Shown in pieces: positions 21,301 to 22,810 of a DNA stretch of 27,504 bases. Position 1 is the first letter of the stretch. The number at the start of each line of letters is the position of its first letter. Both the position numbers and the translations under genes were made by a program. This DNA is from Baffinella frigidus. Lineage: Eukaryota > Cryptophyceae > Cryptomonadales > Baffinellaceae. Location of the stretch: positions 419,613-447,116 of the forward strand of contig MU646577.1 in assembly GCA_026770585.1 (NCBI GenBank). Reading direction: 5' to 3'. The notes under the pieces were generated by a model, which was not told the DNA's origin, made no database searches, and was given only the letters and a program-made list of their open reading frames with translations.

Positions 21301-22458
21301 GGGTTAAGGGTTAGACCTTGGAAGGGCTGCAGCCCTTCAATCGGAGGCATCTTTAGTCGTTGGAACTCCTCTTTTTCCTGAGGCAGTCACCGCTCGTATT
21401 TGTTCAGTGGGAGCAAATCCTCTTTGCCGAGACCCCTGATGTGTGACGCAGGTTGCCGGATTCCGGTGGCCTCCAGTGCAAATGATGGGGATTGGGAAAG
21501 GCGATTCGCTCCCACTCTGACTGCTGGAACTCCTCTTTTTCCTGAGGCAGTCACCACGTCAGGTCATGAGTTGGAATTTCAGTTACTGGTCACGTTCAAA
21601 CCTTGACGAGGAGCTGCGTGTCACCAGGTCCCACACACTCACTTAGAACCACGAAAAAACGAAACGTGGTGCTCTGAAATTAAGTTGGAACTCCTCCTTC
21701 TGCTACCGCCACCAGCCACCAGAAGTTTACCAGATATAGATGGGCCCGATTTTTTCGATTTTGAACGACCTACGGTGGCAAACCCATAGGGACCTGGGGG
21801 GTCCCTACAAGGGCGAATAGATAGACACTAAAGGCTGAGCCTTGAGTCTGGGTGAAGATCAAATCAAATCAGATCAAACCTAGTTCTCTTCTGGTGGCTG
21901 GTGGCGAGGCAGTCACCGGCTCGTATTTGTTGAGAACGTAAAGGGTGGAAGAACCTGCCACCAGCCCTCGGAGTGGGAACAAATCCTCTTTGTCGAGGCT
22001 CTTGATTTGTACCACAGGGTCGCCGGATTCCGACGACTTCCAGTGCAGGTCAAGGGGACTGGAAAAGGCGATTCGCTCCCACTCTGAGTGCTGGTGGAGG
22101 GTCGGTCCCGGGTAAGTGTTGTGGGTCTGGGTCGTGGGCTTCAGGCTCAGGAGTTCGCGTTGGGGGCGCAGATGCGCGGGCGTTGGTCGTGTTTGTGGTA
22201 GACGGTGCGGAACTCTTCTTGGGCGGATGGGGCATGCAAGGTGAGATTCCGAGAGGGTGAGGGTTCCTACTTCAGGGAGCTCTGACTCCGGATTCTGGGC
22301 TGCAGCCTAGCTGCAGGTCAAGGGAATAGGGGCCGGGATGGAGGGGTGCAACAATCGGGGCTTGGTTTCACCAGTCCAGCGAGGGTGTGCGAGCCGCCGC
22401 CGCCCTTTTCCGGCGAGCCGGGGCCTTCCGGCTGCGCTTTCCGCTGCGAGAGGTCCAT
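503..22458 (-). CDS. Kelch beta-propeller protein gene, 22 chained exons, 3' end beyond the left edge
   Basis: The coding sequence is the minus-strand join of the 22 exons listed separately, from ATG at 22458 to 503. It totals 1931 nt, ends in phase 2, and continues off the window. Every exon has an AG acceptor and GT donor and all phases agree, which is unlikely by chance across so many short exons. Residues 1-159 have no recognised domain. Residues ~160-400 include helical, acidic stretches and are unrecognised. Residues ~400-643 contain Kelch motifs (PPPPSKHAT, ILYGGKSRGG, SDMWIFDY, SIIIAGG, LNDVHRLD, MSWSQM). Kelch repeats form propellers that usually bind proteins, and some sit in enzymes; no catalytic motif was seen here. 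Symmetrical exons could have been missed, and the exact choice among duplicated exons is inferred. Introns are long (up to about 2.7 kb) and full of repeats. Confidence 0.75.
561..840. repeat. Degenerate telomere-like intron filler
   Basis: TTTGGGG, TTTAGGG and AGTGTTT variants, including a TTTAGTG run near 725-765. This fills the intron between exons 21 and 22. Confidence 0.85.
844..903 (-). CDS. Kelch gene exon 21
   Basis: 19 codons with two bases before and one after, phase 1 to 1: TKYKGEEEVEIMKGEMPPR. The acceptor is ACCTCCAG and the donor CGCG|GTCCAG. MKGEMPPRG resembles the G-x-x-P-x-R loop after a blade. Two upstream copies of the 5' part (1227-1285, which has a stop, and 1421-1447). 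Confidence 0.68.
1227..1447 (-). pseudogene. Echoes of exon 21 5' end
   Basis: Copies at 1227-1285 (reads GVKYTAE, a stop, EVQTMKGETP) and 1421-1447 (TKYTRS). Both lie upstream of the real exon and carry only its 5' part. A small inverted-repeat element sits between them. Confidence 0.6.
1286..1422. mobile_element. MITE-like element with AAGTCAAC inner ends
   Basis: Imperfect inverted ends (ACAAGATTTCAGCTAAGTCA / TTGACTTAGGCGAAATGTTC). A related element is at 18887-19006. Non-coding. Confidence 0.5.
1573..1660 (-). pseudogene. Echo of exon 20 3' end with donor
   Basis: Decayed copy reading KLDGVHRL and ending CAAACCCG|GTAACG, parallel to the real exon end and donor. It lies downstream of the exon in the direction of transcription. 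Confidence 0.65.
1820..1952 (-). CDS. Kelch gene exon 20, complete blade
   Basis: 44 codons plus one base, phase 0 to 1: RSSPCVLLQDTSIIIAGG, then LNDVHRLDYRAMSWSQM. The acceptor is CACACACCTGCAG and the donor ACCCG|GTACTC. The GG doublet, the LNDV-x-x-LD strand and the W give the clearest Kelch match in the window. Four copies of its 5' part lie upstream (2054-2650) and a decayed copy of its 3' part with a donor lies downstream (1573-1660). Confidence 0.82.
1953..2650 (-). repeat. Tandem array of exon 20 5' echoes
   Basis: Four units beginning near 2054, 2241, 2429 and 2571 (spacing about 184-188, then 142). Each repeats exon 20 from the acceptor CTGCAG through RSSPCVLL to RKLNDV, then diverges into CAGCTGACTGGGC-type spacer. 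Within RSSPCV the copies use different codons for Arg, Ser, Pro and Cys but the same residues. The oldest-looking unit (2571-2650) has lost the GG strand. Confidence 0.75.
2722..2881 (+). mobile_element. 160-bp MITE, copy 1
   Basis: Terminal inverted repeats CACACAGCGGACTTCGAAGG, nearly perfect. The interior has CCTACGGTAGG and GGGCACTGAGTGCCC palindromes and no ORF. Same family as 5221-5380, 6275-6433 and 12477-12637; internal fragments occur near 3200-3280 and 13760-13870. Confidence 0.75.
2984..3110. mobile_element. Foldback element with perfect 25-bp core arms
   Basis: Outer ends CCACCAGCCACCAGAAG, an inner perfect palindrome at 3012-3036 / 3048-3072 with an 11-nt loop. The same outer ends bound the element at 21707-21906. 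Confidence 0.7.
3297..3454. repeat. CT microsatellite
   Basis: Interrupted (CT)n with CTCG interruptions, immediately downstream of exon 19. Confidence 0.9.
3471..3541 (-). CDS. Kelch gene exon 19
   Basis: 23 codons plus two bases, phase 1 to 0: VKVYYHHELHKITKDIEGR, then QPSQ. It has an excellent acceptor (TTTTTCAACAG) and donor (CCCAG|GTACGT). GRQPSQ followed by exon 20 RSSPCV matches the G-x-P-x-x-R loop that opens a Kelch blade. Confidence 0.8.
3650..4360 (-). repeat. Echoes of exon 18 donor junction
   Basis: Copies at 4321-4353, 4033-4055, 3953-3978 and 3678-3696 repeat the minus-strand segment AAGTGGTCGCCGTTCGAAAA and/or the donor AAAAAG|GTAA. The intervening sequence is also tandemly related (GGTGGAGAACACGG-type). 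All lie downstream of exon 18. Confidence 0.6.
4427..4490 (-). CDS. Kelch gene exon 18
   Basis: 21 codons plus one base, phase 0 to 1: MYFSDMWIFDYTANKWSPFE and K. The acceptor is CTGACCCAG and the donor AAAAAG|GTCACA. D, W, FDY and the second W sit at the Kelch spacing for the fourth strand. Downstream echoes of the donor junction carry stronger donors (GTAAAG, GTAAGA, GTAACG). Confidence 0.8.
4501..4770. repeat. Degenerate telomere-like intron filler
   Basis: TTTAGGG, TTCAGGG and TTCCGGG variants between exons 17 and 18. Confidence 0.85.
4771..4795 (-). pseudogene. Echo of exon 17 donor junction
   Basis: The minus strand reads GCGGGGGTGCGGTACAAG|GTATAC, parallel to the real junction GGGGGTGAGTACAAG|GTATGT about 95 bp away. 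Confidence 0.55.
4867..4926 (-). CDS. Kelch gene exon 17
   Basis: 20 codons, VYDGLRTILYGGKSRGGEYK, phase 0 to 0. The acceptor is CATCCAG and the donor ACAAG|GTATGT. An internal GTGAGT is a tempting earlier donor, but using it breaks the phase with the next exon. The strand followed by GG is the Kelch signature. The donor junction is echoed downstream at 4771-4795. Confidence 0.78.
5045..5126 (-). pseudogene. Near full-length downstream copy of exon 16
   Basis: Encodes GVVLMEWTELHIFDPARA then PAERDAPTL and keeps a donor (CTTG|GTATCT), but has no clear AG acceptor at its start. It is the best candidate for an alternative version of exon 16. Confidence 0.6.
5221..5380 (-). mobile_element. 160-bp MITE, copy 2
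   Basis: Exactly 160 bp between CACACAGCGGGCTACGAAG and its inverted partner; orientation opposite to copy 1. Confidence 0.72.
5557..5578. repeat. 22-bp perfect GC palindrome
   Basis: CGGCCGGGGCG followed by its exact reverse complement. It coincides with a decayed exon 16 copy, where ARAPA-coding GC-rich sequence would lie. Confidence 0.8.
5596..5845. repeat. GTATAT/GTGTAT microsatellite
   Basis: About 250 bp of TGTGTATA-type repeat, flanked by ACCACGTGGTGTATACGTAT units that also occur at 4981-5030 and 5940-5970. Confidence 0.9.
5981..6064 (-). CDS. Kelch gene exon 16
   Basis: 28 codons, phase 0 to 0: VGVVLMEWTELHISDP, then ARAPAERDAPTL. The acceptor is CCAATCAG and the donor TTTG|GTATCT. 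One 5' copy lies upstream (6187-6240) and three downstream copies carry the 3' part (5880-5920, 5542-5580, 5045-5126), all in frame. The 5045-5126 copy is nearly full length with LHIFDP, and its donor region is intact. Confidence 0.72.
6275..6433 (-). mobile_element. 160-bp MITE, copy 3
   Basis: 159 bp, ends CACACAGCTGGCTATGAAGG and AAATCCGCTGTATG, more diverged than copies 1 and 2. Carries the CGGGCACTCAGTGCCCG palindrome. Confidence 0.7.
6434..7235. other. Intron sequence with fragments only
   Basis: 6590-6715 resembles the CTAG-ended family (AAAGTTGACAGATTTAGACC). 7040-7150 has CCTACGG / TACCGCAGG pairs like the 160-bp MITE interior. No exon fitting the chain was found. Confidence 0.4.
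7236..7410. mobile_element. Foldback element with ~67-bp arms
   Basis: Arms 7236-7303 and 7344-7410 (GTGTCCTAGACCC ... GGGTCTAGGACAC, with GGCAGGGTTGGAAGGTAGGG inside). The loop contains TTTAGACCGCAAATCCAGCT, shared with the CTAG-ended family. Confidence 0.7.
7420..8637 (-). repeat. Echoes of exon 15 3' end
   Basis: Six copies (7420-7472, 7681-7738, 7949-8006, 8217-8274, 8576-8637, plus a short one near 8517-8530) read EEDQDDEDGD then VIAVAVV. The two rightmost (8576-8637, 8517-8530) end CTCGAG|GTAAGC, a better donor than the real exon's GTGCAA. Confidence 0.7.
7471..8274. repeat. Three identical 268-bp tandem units
   Basis: Units at 7471, 7739 and 8007 appear identical, with a partial fourth from 8275. 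Each contains an exon 15 3' echo. Confidence 0.9.
8743..8856 (-). CDS. Kelch gene exon 15 with acidic insert
   Basis: 38 codons, phase 0 to 0: VHLYKRVIKIARNDAD, an acidic stretch (LEEDQDDADGDA), then VIAVAVVALE. The acceptor is CCAACACAG and the donor CTCGAG|GTGCAA. Three upstream copies of the 5' part (8916-9183) and several downstream copies of the 3' part (7420-8637) use the same frame, with AAG/AAA and CTG/TTG swaps. The acidic stretch probably forms a loop between propeller strands. Confidence 0.75.
8916..9183 (-). repeat. Echoes of exon 15 5' end
   Basis: Three copies (8916-8949, 9020-9080, 9150-9183). The first reads VHLYKRVIKIA with synonymous Leu and Lys codons and keeps the acceptor ACAACAG. 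The second has lost the AG and has an in-frame stop; the third is strongly decayed. Confidence 0.65.
9223..9258. repeat. Short TTAGGG run
   Basis: About five TTAGGG units within TTTAGGG-type filler. Confidence 0.75.
9342..9438 (-). CDS. Kelch gene exon 14, propeller begins
   Basis: 32 codons plus one base, phase 2 to 0: GKLSSQRPEGEYVVWKQL, then RFFGTPPPPSKHAT. The acceptor is AAACCGAGCAG; the donor is weak (ACG|GTCCCC). The W, then G, then PPPPSKHAT order is typical of the loop into a Kelch blade, where proline and arginine or lysine precede the first strand. Confidence 0.68.
9440..9800. repeat. Degenerate telomere-like intron filler
   Basis: TTTAGGG, TTTCGGG and TGTGGTTTG variants between exons 13 and 14. 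Confidence 0.85.
9809..9858 (-). CDS. Kelch gene exon 13
   Basis: 16 codons plus two bases, EERLRTLAANARQPMD, phase 0 to 2. The acceptor is GTTGACTTTCAG and the donor TC|GTGAGA. It extends the helix of exon 12. Two upstream copies (10030-10083, 10280-10333) keep the frame; one has lost the acceptor AG (CTG). Confidence 0.72.
10030..10333 (-). repeat. Echoes of exon 13
   Basis: Copies at 10030-10083 and 10280-10333 read EERLRTLAANARQPID and EERPHSLAANARMPID. The spacer is full of GTTGACTTT (plus strand AAAGTCAAC), the sequence that precedes the real acceptor. Confidence 0.65.
10334..10740. repeat. Telomere-like repeat with a long perfect TTTAGGG run
   Basis: 10390-10463 is almost uninterrupted TTTAGGG; the rest is degenerate. 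Confidence 0.9.
10741..11160. other. Intron sequence without a convincing exon
   Basis: AT-richer to 10990, then two related stretches (CCAAAAGCGCAGCGTTTC and CAAAAACGCATCGTTTCAAC). Nothing fitting the exon chain. Confidence 0.4.
11381..11745. repeat. Minisatellite of ACTCCGAAACGGACG units
   Basis: Roughly ten degenerate units of GGGGACAAGACTCCGAAACG with TTTTGGGG spacers, lying between exon 12 and its downstream copies. Confidence 0.7.
11758..11820 (-). CDS. Kelch gene exon 12
   Basis: 21 codons, LEADRAADIAEQARLVLLDA and a final E, phase 0 to 0. The acceptor is CCCTGAACGCAG, directly after C-rich telomere-like intron, and the donor GAG|GTCACG. Strongly helical and charged. Two near-complete downstream copies (11537-11589, 11311-11372) and a short upstream one (11896-11922) differ mainly at third bases on this strand, while the plus-strand reading accumulates replacements. 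Confidence 0.75.
12085..12155 (-). CDS. Kelch gene exon 11
   Basis: 23 codons plus two bases, GEKFPVDATGIMPGVKRLF and FREQ, phase 1 to 0. The acceptor is TTTCGCGAAACAG and the donor GAACAG|GTTATG. The two leading bases complete the Ser codon begun by exon 10, so the weak donor there and this acceptor support each other. Confidence 0.72.
12273..12420 (+). repeat. Dispersed repeat, copy A
   Basis: Shares GGGGGCTTCACGGATACAGT, TTTGTACTAGAATCT and CGCT(A/G)CTCAG with 20226-20370. Function unknown. Confidence 0.6.
12477..12637 (+). mobile_element. 160-bp MITE, copy 4
   Basis: 161 bp, ends GCAGCGGACTTCGAAGGGAT and its partner CCCGCTGTGTG; orientation as copy 1. Confidence 0.72.
12841..12925 (-). 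CDS. Kelch gene exon 10
   Basis: 28 codons plus one base, phase 0 to 1: ICELPYVAYSIVSADNKG, then PGFIFCLAP. The acceptor is CTCGGCAG. The donor is weak (CCAA|GTCCCT), but the same junction is echoed downstream at 12244-12270. Three upstream copies of the 5' part (13019-13424) keep CELPYVAYSIV with changes at third positions. Family not recognised. Confidence 0.7.
14069..14295 (-). repeat. Downstream copies of exon 9 3' end
   Basis: The copy at 14237-14295 reads MKDFELFLNHGRLVVLSGED then H and keeps the donor CAC|GTAACC. The copy at 14069-14132 reads PQVKFDPNHGRLIVLSGDDH, has its own acceptor TATGTTGCAG and the same donor, and would splice in the same phase (0 to 0), so it could be an alternative exon. 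Confidence 0.65.
14297..14425 (+). mobile_element. Hairpin element, copy 1
   Basis: Begins GAGCTGTACACGTGAGG, contains GTGTAGTAATTTTCACGTG, an 11-bp perfect stem GGTCACGTGTC / GACACGTGACC (14340-14350, 14368-14378) and ends GACATGTAAAAAAGGTGC. Copies at 18211-18338 and 19050-19175. Confidence 0.7.
14453..14539 (-). CDS. Kelch gene exon 9
   Basis: 29 codons, phase 0 to 0: VRESDLRAMKDFELF, then NHGRLIVLSGEDH. The acceptor is GACGGTTCAG and the donor CAC|GTAACC. Upstream copies of the 5' part (three, 14776-15156) use TCT, TCG and AGC for the same Ser, which is strong evidence for this frame. Downstream copies of the 3' part (14237-14295, 14069-14132) keep the same donor. The NHGRLIVLSG strand is reminiscent of a propeller strand, but this is not certain. 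Confidence 0.75.
14776..15156 (-). repeat. Upstream copies of exon 9 5' end
   Basis: Copies at 14776-14822, 14882-14924 and 15121-15156 repeat VRESDLRAMKDF or parts of it, embedded in GACGCGATGCAGTG-type tandem spacer. Ser is TCG or AGC where the exon has TCT. Confidence 0.65.
15251..15391. mobile_element. MITE-like element with ACCACACGGT ends
   Basis: 141 bp; 17 of 19 terminal bases match as an inverted repeat (ACCACACGGTGGACTACGA). Single copy in the window. Confidence 0.6.
15440..15700. other. AT-rich intron stretch with a small inverted repeat
   Basis: GCAACAAAATTTACTACACA and its approximate inverse at 15477-15540; TGTGTAGTAATTTTCA is also in the hairpin element. No exon seen. Confidence 0.4.
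15755..15935 (-). repeat. Downstream copies of exon 8
   Basis: Copies at 15873-15935 (AWCDSGDGIRGG then PTILVQ) and 15755-15801 (CDSGDGIRGGHQIRVQ). Both keep CAG at the exon end, and the second keeps a GT donor. Confidence 0.65.
16078..16152 (-). CDS. Kelch gene exon 8
   Basis: 25 codons, phase 0 to 0, including SKSWAWCDSGDGIRGGHKI. The acceptor is TTCTCAACAG and the donor GTCCAG|GTCACA. Two downstream copies (15873-15935, 15755-15801) preserve CDSGDGIRGG with third-base differences (TGT/TGC, GGG/GGC, ATA/ATT), which fixes the strand and frame. Confidence 0.72.
16160..16420. repeat. Telomere-like filler with a perfect TTTAGGG run
   Basis: 16316-16376 is about nine perfect TTTAGGG units; the remainder is TTTGGGG-like. 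Confidence 0.9.
16427..16465 (-). CDS. Kelch gene micro-exon 7
   Basis: 13 codons, PATLLKILPTYHP, phase 0 to 0. It has a good acceptor (TTTGATCGCAG) and a good donor (CCCG|GTAAAC). Two copies of the acceptor region with GATCGCA(G)CAG lie just upstream. Confidence 0.65.
16466..17044. other. Intron sequence between exons 6 and 7
   Basis: 16490-16560 repeats the exon 7 acceptor region (CAACAG, GCAGCAGCAG after GATCG). 16860-16915 has CCCTAAA on the plus strand, against the local trend. The rest is unassigned. Confidence 0.45.
17045..17560 (-). repeat. Tandem ~180-bp units carrying exon 6 echoes
   Basis: Units near 17099, 17277 and 17440 share GGTTGGAA, CCTGGTACCAATGTTTACA and CCACATGTAAATAGGATCC. 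Copies of exon 6 at 17219-17277 (TEECFAVIVRVASAS with GTACC donor) and 17045-17100 (TEECFVAIVKVAAA) sit between them. Confidence 0.6.
17636..17690 (-). CDS. Kelch gene exon 6
   Basis: 18 codons plus one base, GHVTEECFAAIVRVASAS, phase 2 to 0. The acceptor is TTGTTGGCAG and the donor TCG|GTACCT. It continues exon 5 smoothly (LPEELRIS-R-GHVTEECF). Two downstream copies (17219-17277, 17045-17100) keep the frame, with synonymous changes at Thr and Cys. Confidence 0.7.
17740..17990. repeat. Telomere-like filler with a GGGTTTTC run
   Basis: 17821-17896 is about nine 8-bp GGGTTTTC units, between TTCAGGG variants. Confidence 0.85.
17993..18098 (-). CDS. Kelch gene exon 5
   Basis: 34 codons, phase 1 to 2, including VVGHIVGGVAAMVHHSLHL and then LPEELRIS. 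The acceptor is TCCGACCGCAG and the donor AGCCG|GTGACC. Two upstream copies of its 5' part (18341-18421, 18480-18538) keep the frame and show conservative changes such as Val/Ile and TTG/CTC for Leu. The plus strand is also open here, but it explains the differences less well and lacks splice sites. His-rich segment; family not recognised. Confidence 0.7.
18211..18338 (+). mobile_element. Hairpin element, copy 2
   Basis: Same ends as copy 1; stem GGTCACGTG / CACGTGACC (18254-18262, 18284-18292). Confidence 0.7.
18341..18538 (-). repeat. Upstream copies of exon 5 5' end
   Basis: Copies at 18341-18421 and 18480-18538 read EVTGHIVGGVAAMIHHSLHL and EVAVHIAGVVAAMIHHSL. The first keeps the acceptor CCGCAG; the second has CCGTAG. 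Confidence 0.65.
18705..18843. mobile_element. CTAG-ended MITE, copy 1
   Basis: Ends CTAGCACTGCCTCAGTC and GACTGAGGCAGAGCTAG; interior ACTCTAAAGTTGACGGATTT. Related to 23978-24106; fragments at 4045-4097 and 6590-6715. Confidence 0.68.
18887..19006. mobile_element. MITE-like element, second copy of the 1286-1422 family
   Basis: Ends AGAACATTTCACCGTAAGTC and GACTTCAGGCGAAATGTTCT. Confidence 0.6.
19012..19040 (-). pseudogene. Echo of exon 4 3' end
   Basis: The minus strand reads TTGACTGTCGTGGGCCAACC then AG|AT, with the donor GT lost. Confidence 0.5.
19050..19175 (-). mobile_element. Hairpin element, copy 3, inverted
   Basis: 14-bp perfect stem GGTCACGTGGCTAC / GTAGCCACGTGACC (19095-19108, 19120-19133) with an 11-nt loop. 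Confidence 0.7.
19224..19260 (-). CDS. Kelch gene exon 4
   Basis: 12 codons plus one base, VTRKMSTVVGQP, phase 0 to 1. The acceptor is GGCGGGATCAG and the donor CCAG|GTTCTC. A copy of its 3' half, with the donor GT changed to AT, lies downstream at 19012-19040. Confidence 0.55.
19283..19498. repeat. 25-bp minisatellite
   Basis: About nine units of GTCACCCCCATTTTCAAAGA-type, with growing divergence to the right. Confidence 0.8.
19499..19912. other. Intron sequence with small duplications
   Basis: AACGCCACCTTAAAAGAAA repeats at 19558-19615 and a duplicated TGGTTTCCTCTTGGGAAAAG at about 19801 and 19851. No exon seen. Confidence 0.45.
19913..19960 (-). CDS. Kelch gene exon 3 (probable)
   Basis: 16 codons, RKVSIEADQQAGRKPE, phase 0 to 0. 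The acceptor is CAGACAAACAG and the donor GAA|GTACTT. It fits the chain but has no echo copies to confirm it, so it is less certain than its neighbours. An unplaced open stretch reading HEIILYLREGTNT lies at about 20380-20430 and could be a further exon, though its phase does not fit simply. Confidence 0.45.
19987..20222. repeat. ~30-bp minisatellite
   Basis: About eight units of GTTCAGGAACAAGACGGGTT joined by TTTAGGG-like sequence. Confidence 0.8.
20226..20370 (+). repeat. Dispersed repeat, copy B
   Basis: Matches 12273-12420. Followed by a minus-strand open stretch (HEIILYLREGTNT, about 20380-20430) that I could not place in the gene. Confidence 0.55.
20605..20730. repeat. ACACGC / CAGACA microsatellite
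   Basis: Simple repeat, mostly (ACAGAC)n. Confidence 0.9.
20890..21330. repeat. Degenerate telomere-like intron filler
   Basis: TTTAGGG variants with a near-perfect run at 21243-21290. This is the last G-rich-on-plus block before the divergent promoter. Confidence 0.85.
21393..21521 (-). pseudogene. Decayed copy of exon 2 second half
   Basis: Encodes SEWERIAF and LHWRPPESGN, then shifts frame and stops, and ends AACAAATACGAGCG|GTGACT like the real exon. It is flanked by a ~32-bp direct repeat at about 21360-21391 and 21526-21557. Confidence 0.6.
21707..21906. mobile_element. 200-bp element with CGCCACCAGCCACCAGAAG ends
   Basis: Near-perfect terminal inverted repeats. It lies about ten bases from the exon 2 donor. 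The interior has a CCTACGGTGG motif like the 160-bp MITE. Same ends as 2984-3110. Confidence 0.68.
21917..22306 (-). CDS. Kelch gene exon 2
   Basis: 130 codons, open throughout, phase 0 to 0. The acceptor used is CTGCAGCTAG after a 65-nt intron, and the donor is GAGCCG|GTGACT. The first half is Pro/Thr/Arg-rich. The second half looks globular (SEWERIAF, LHWKSSESGD, VVQIKSLDKEDLFPL, LYVLNKYEP). An alternative acceptor at CACCAG just before CACTCAGAGTGG (about 22087) would keep the frame and drop the Pro-rich part. A decayed copy of the second half lies downstream at 21393-21521. No family recognised. Confidence 0.65.
22372..22458 (-). CDS. Kelch gene exon 1 (start codon)
   Basis: 29 codons beginning MDLSQRKAQPEG, phase 0 at the end. 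The ATG has A at -3 and G at +4, and an in-frame TAG lies seven codons upstream, so the start is well supported. The donor is CTG|GTGAAA. The residues are polar, with a GGGG run and no signal peptide, so a cytosolic protein is likely. The opposite strand is also open here, but it lacks a comparable start context. Confidence 0.65.
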
Positions 22459-22702
22459 CCTGCTCTCTTCCCTGTTCTACTAAAGTGGCGGACACGCCGC
22501 AGTCAAGGAATAGCTTGAAGTGCTGAGCAAGGGTGCGACCCCCCTGTCTTCTCCGCCGAATTCTGAGGAGCACAGGCACCCCTGCAACCCCGTCCAAACG
22601 GAGCGCCCTCAGGTTGGTTCTTCAGGTGATGAGGCTGCTTCTGGTCAAATTCAAATCTCAACGTTCGTTTCAAAGAAAGAGACGATTGGCAAGGCTCCGA
22701 CC
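22459..22702. promoter_or_regulatory. Probable bidirectional promoter between divergent genes
   Basis: The 244 bp lie between the ATG codons of the minus-strand Kelch gene and the plus-strand gene. No TATA box is obvious. The right part (22514-22702) is open in the plus-gene frame without an ATG, so it is either 5' leader or further coding sequence from an unseen upstream exon. Confidence 0.4.
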
Positions 22703-22810
22703 ATGGTGGTTGACTGGCGCAGTGCGCCCTTGCGCGGCGGGCCCGTCGATCCGAAGCGCCACTCCTCCCCGTCTGCCGGCGAAAACGCCGCACGCACGCC
22801 GTTCGGGCAG
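22703..22810 (+). CDS. Plus gene exon 1
   Basis: 36 codons starting MVVDWRSAPLRGG, ending FGQ in phase 0. The donor is GGGCAG|GTCTAG. The upstream frame stays open to a TAG at 22511, so an earlier start by splicing cannot be excluded. Confidence 0.6.

Noticed and set aside
22338-22526. Plus-strand frame starting MEGCNNRG as a first exon of the plus gene
   Set aside because: It overlaps minus exon 1, which has a better start context and phase-consistent splicing.
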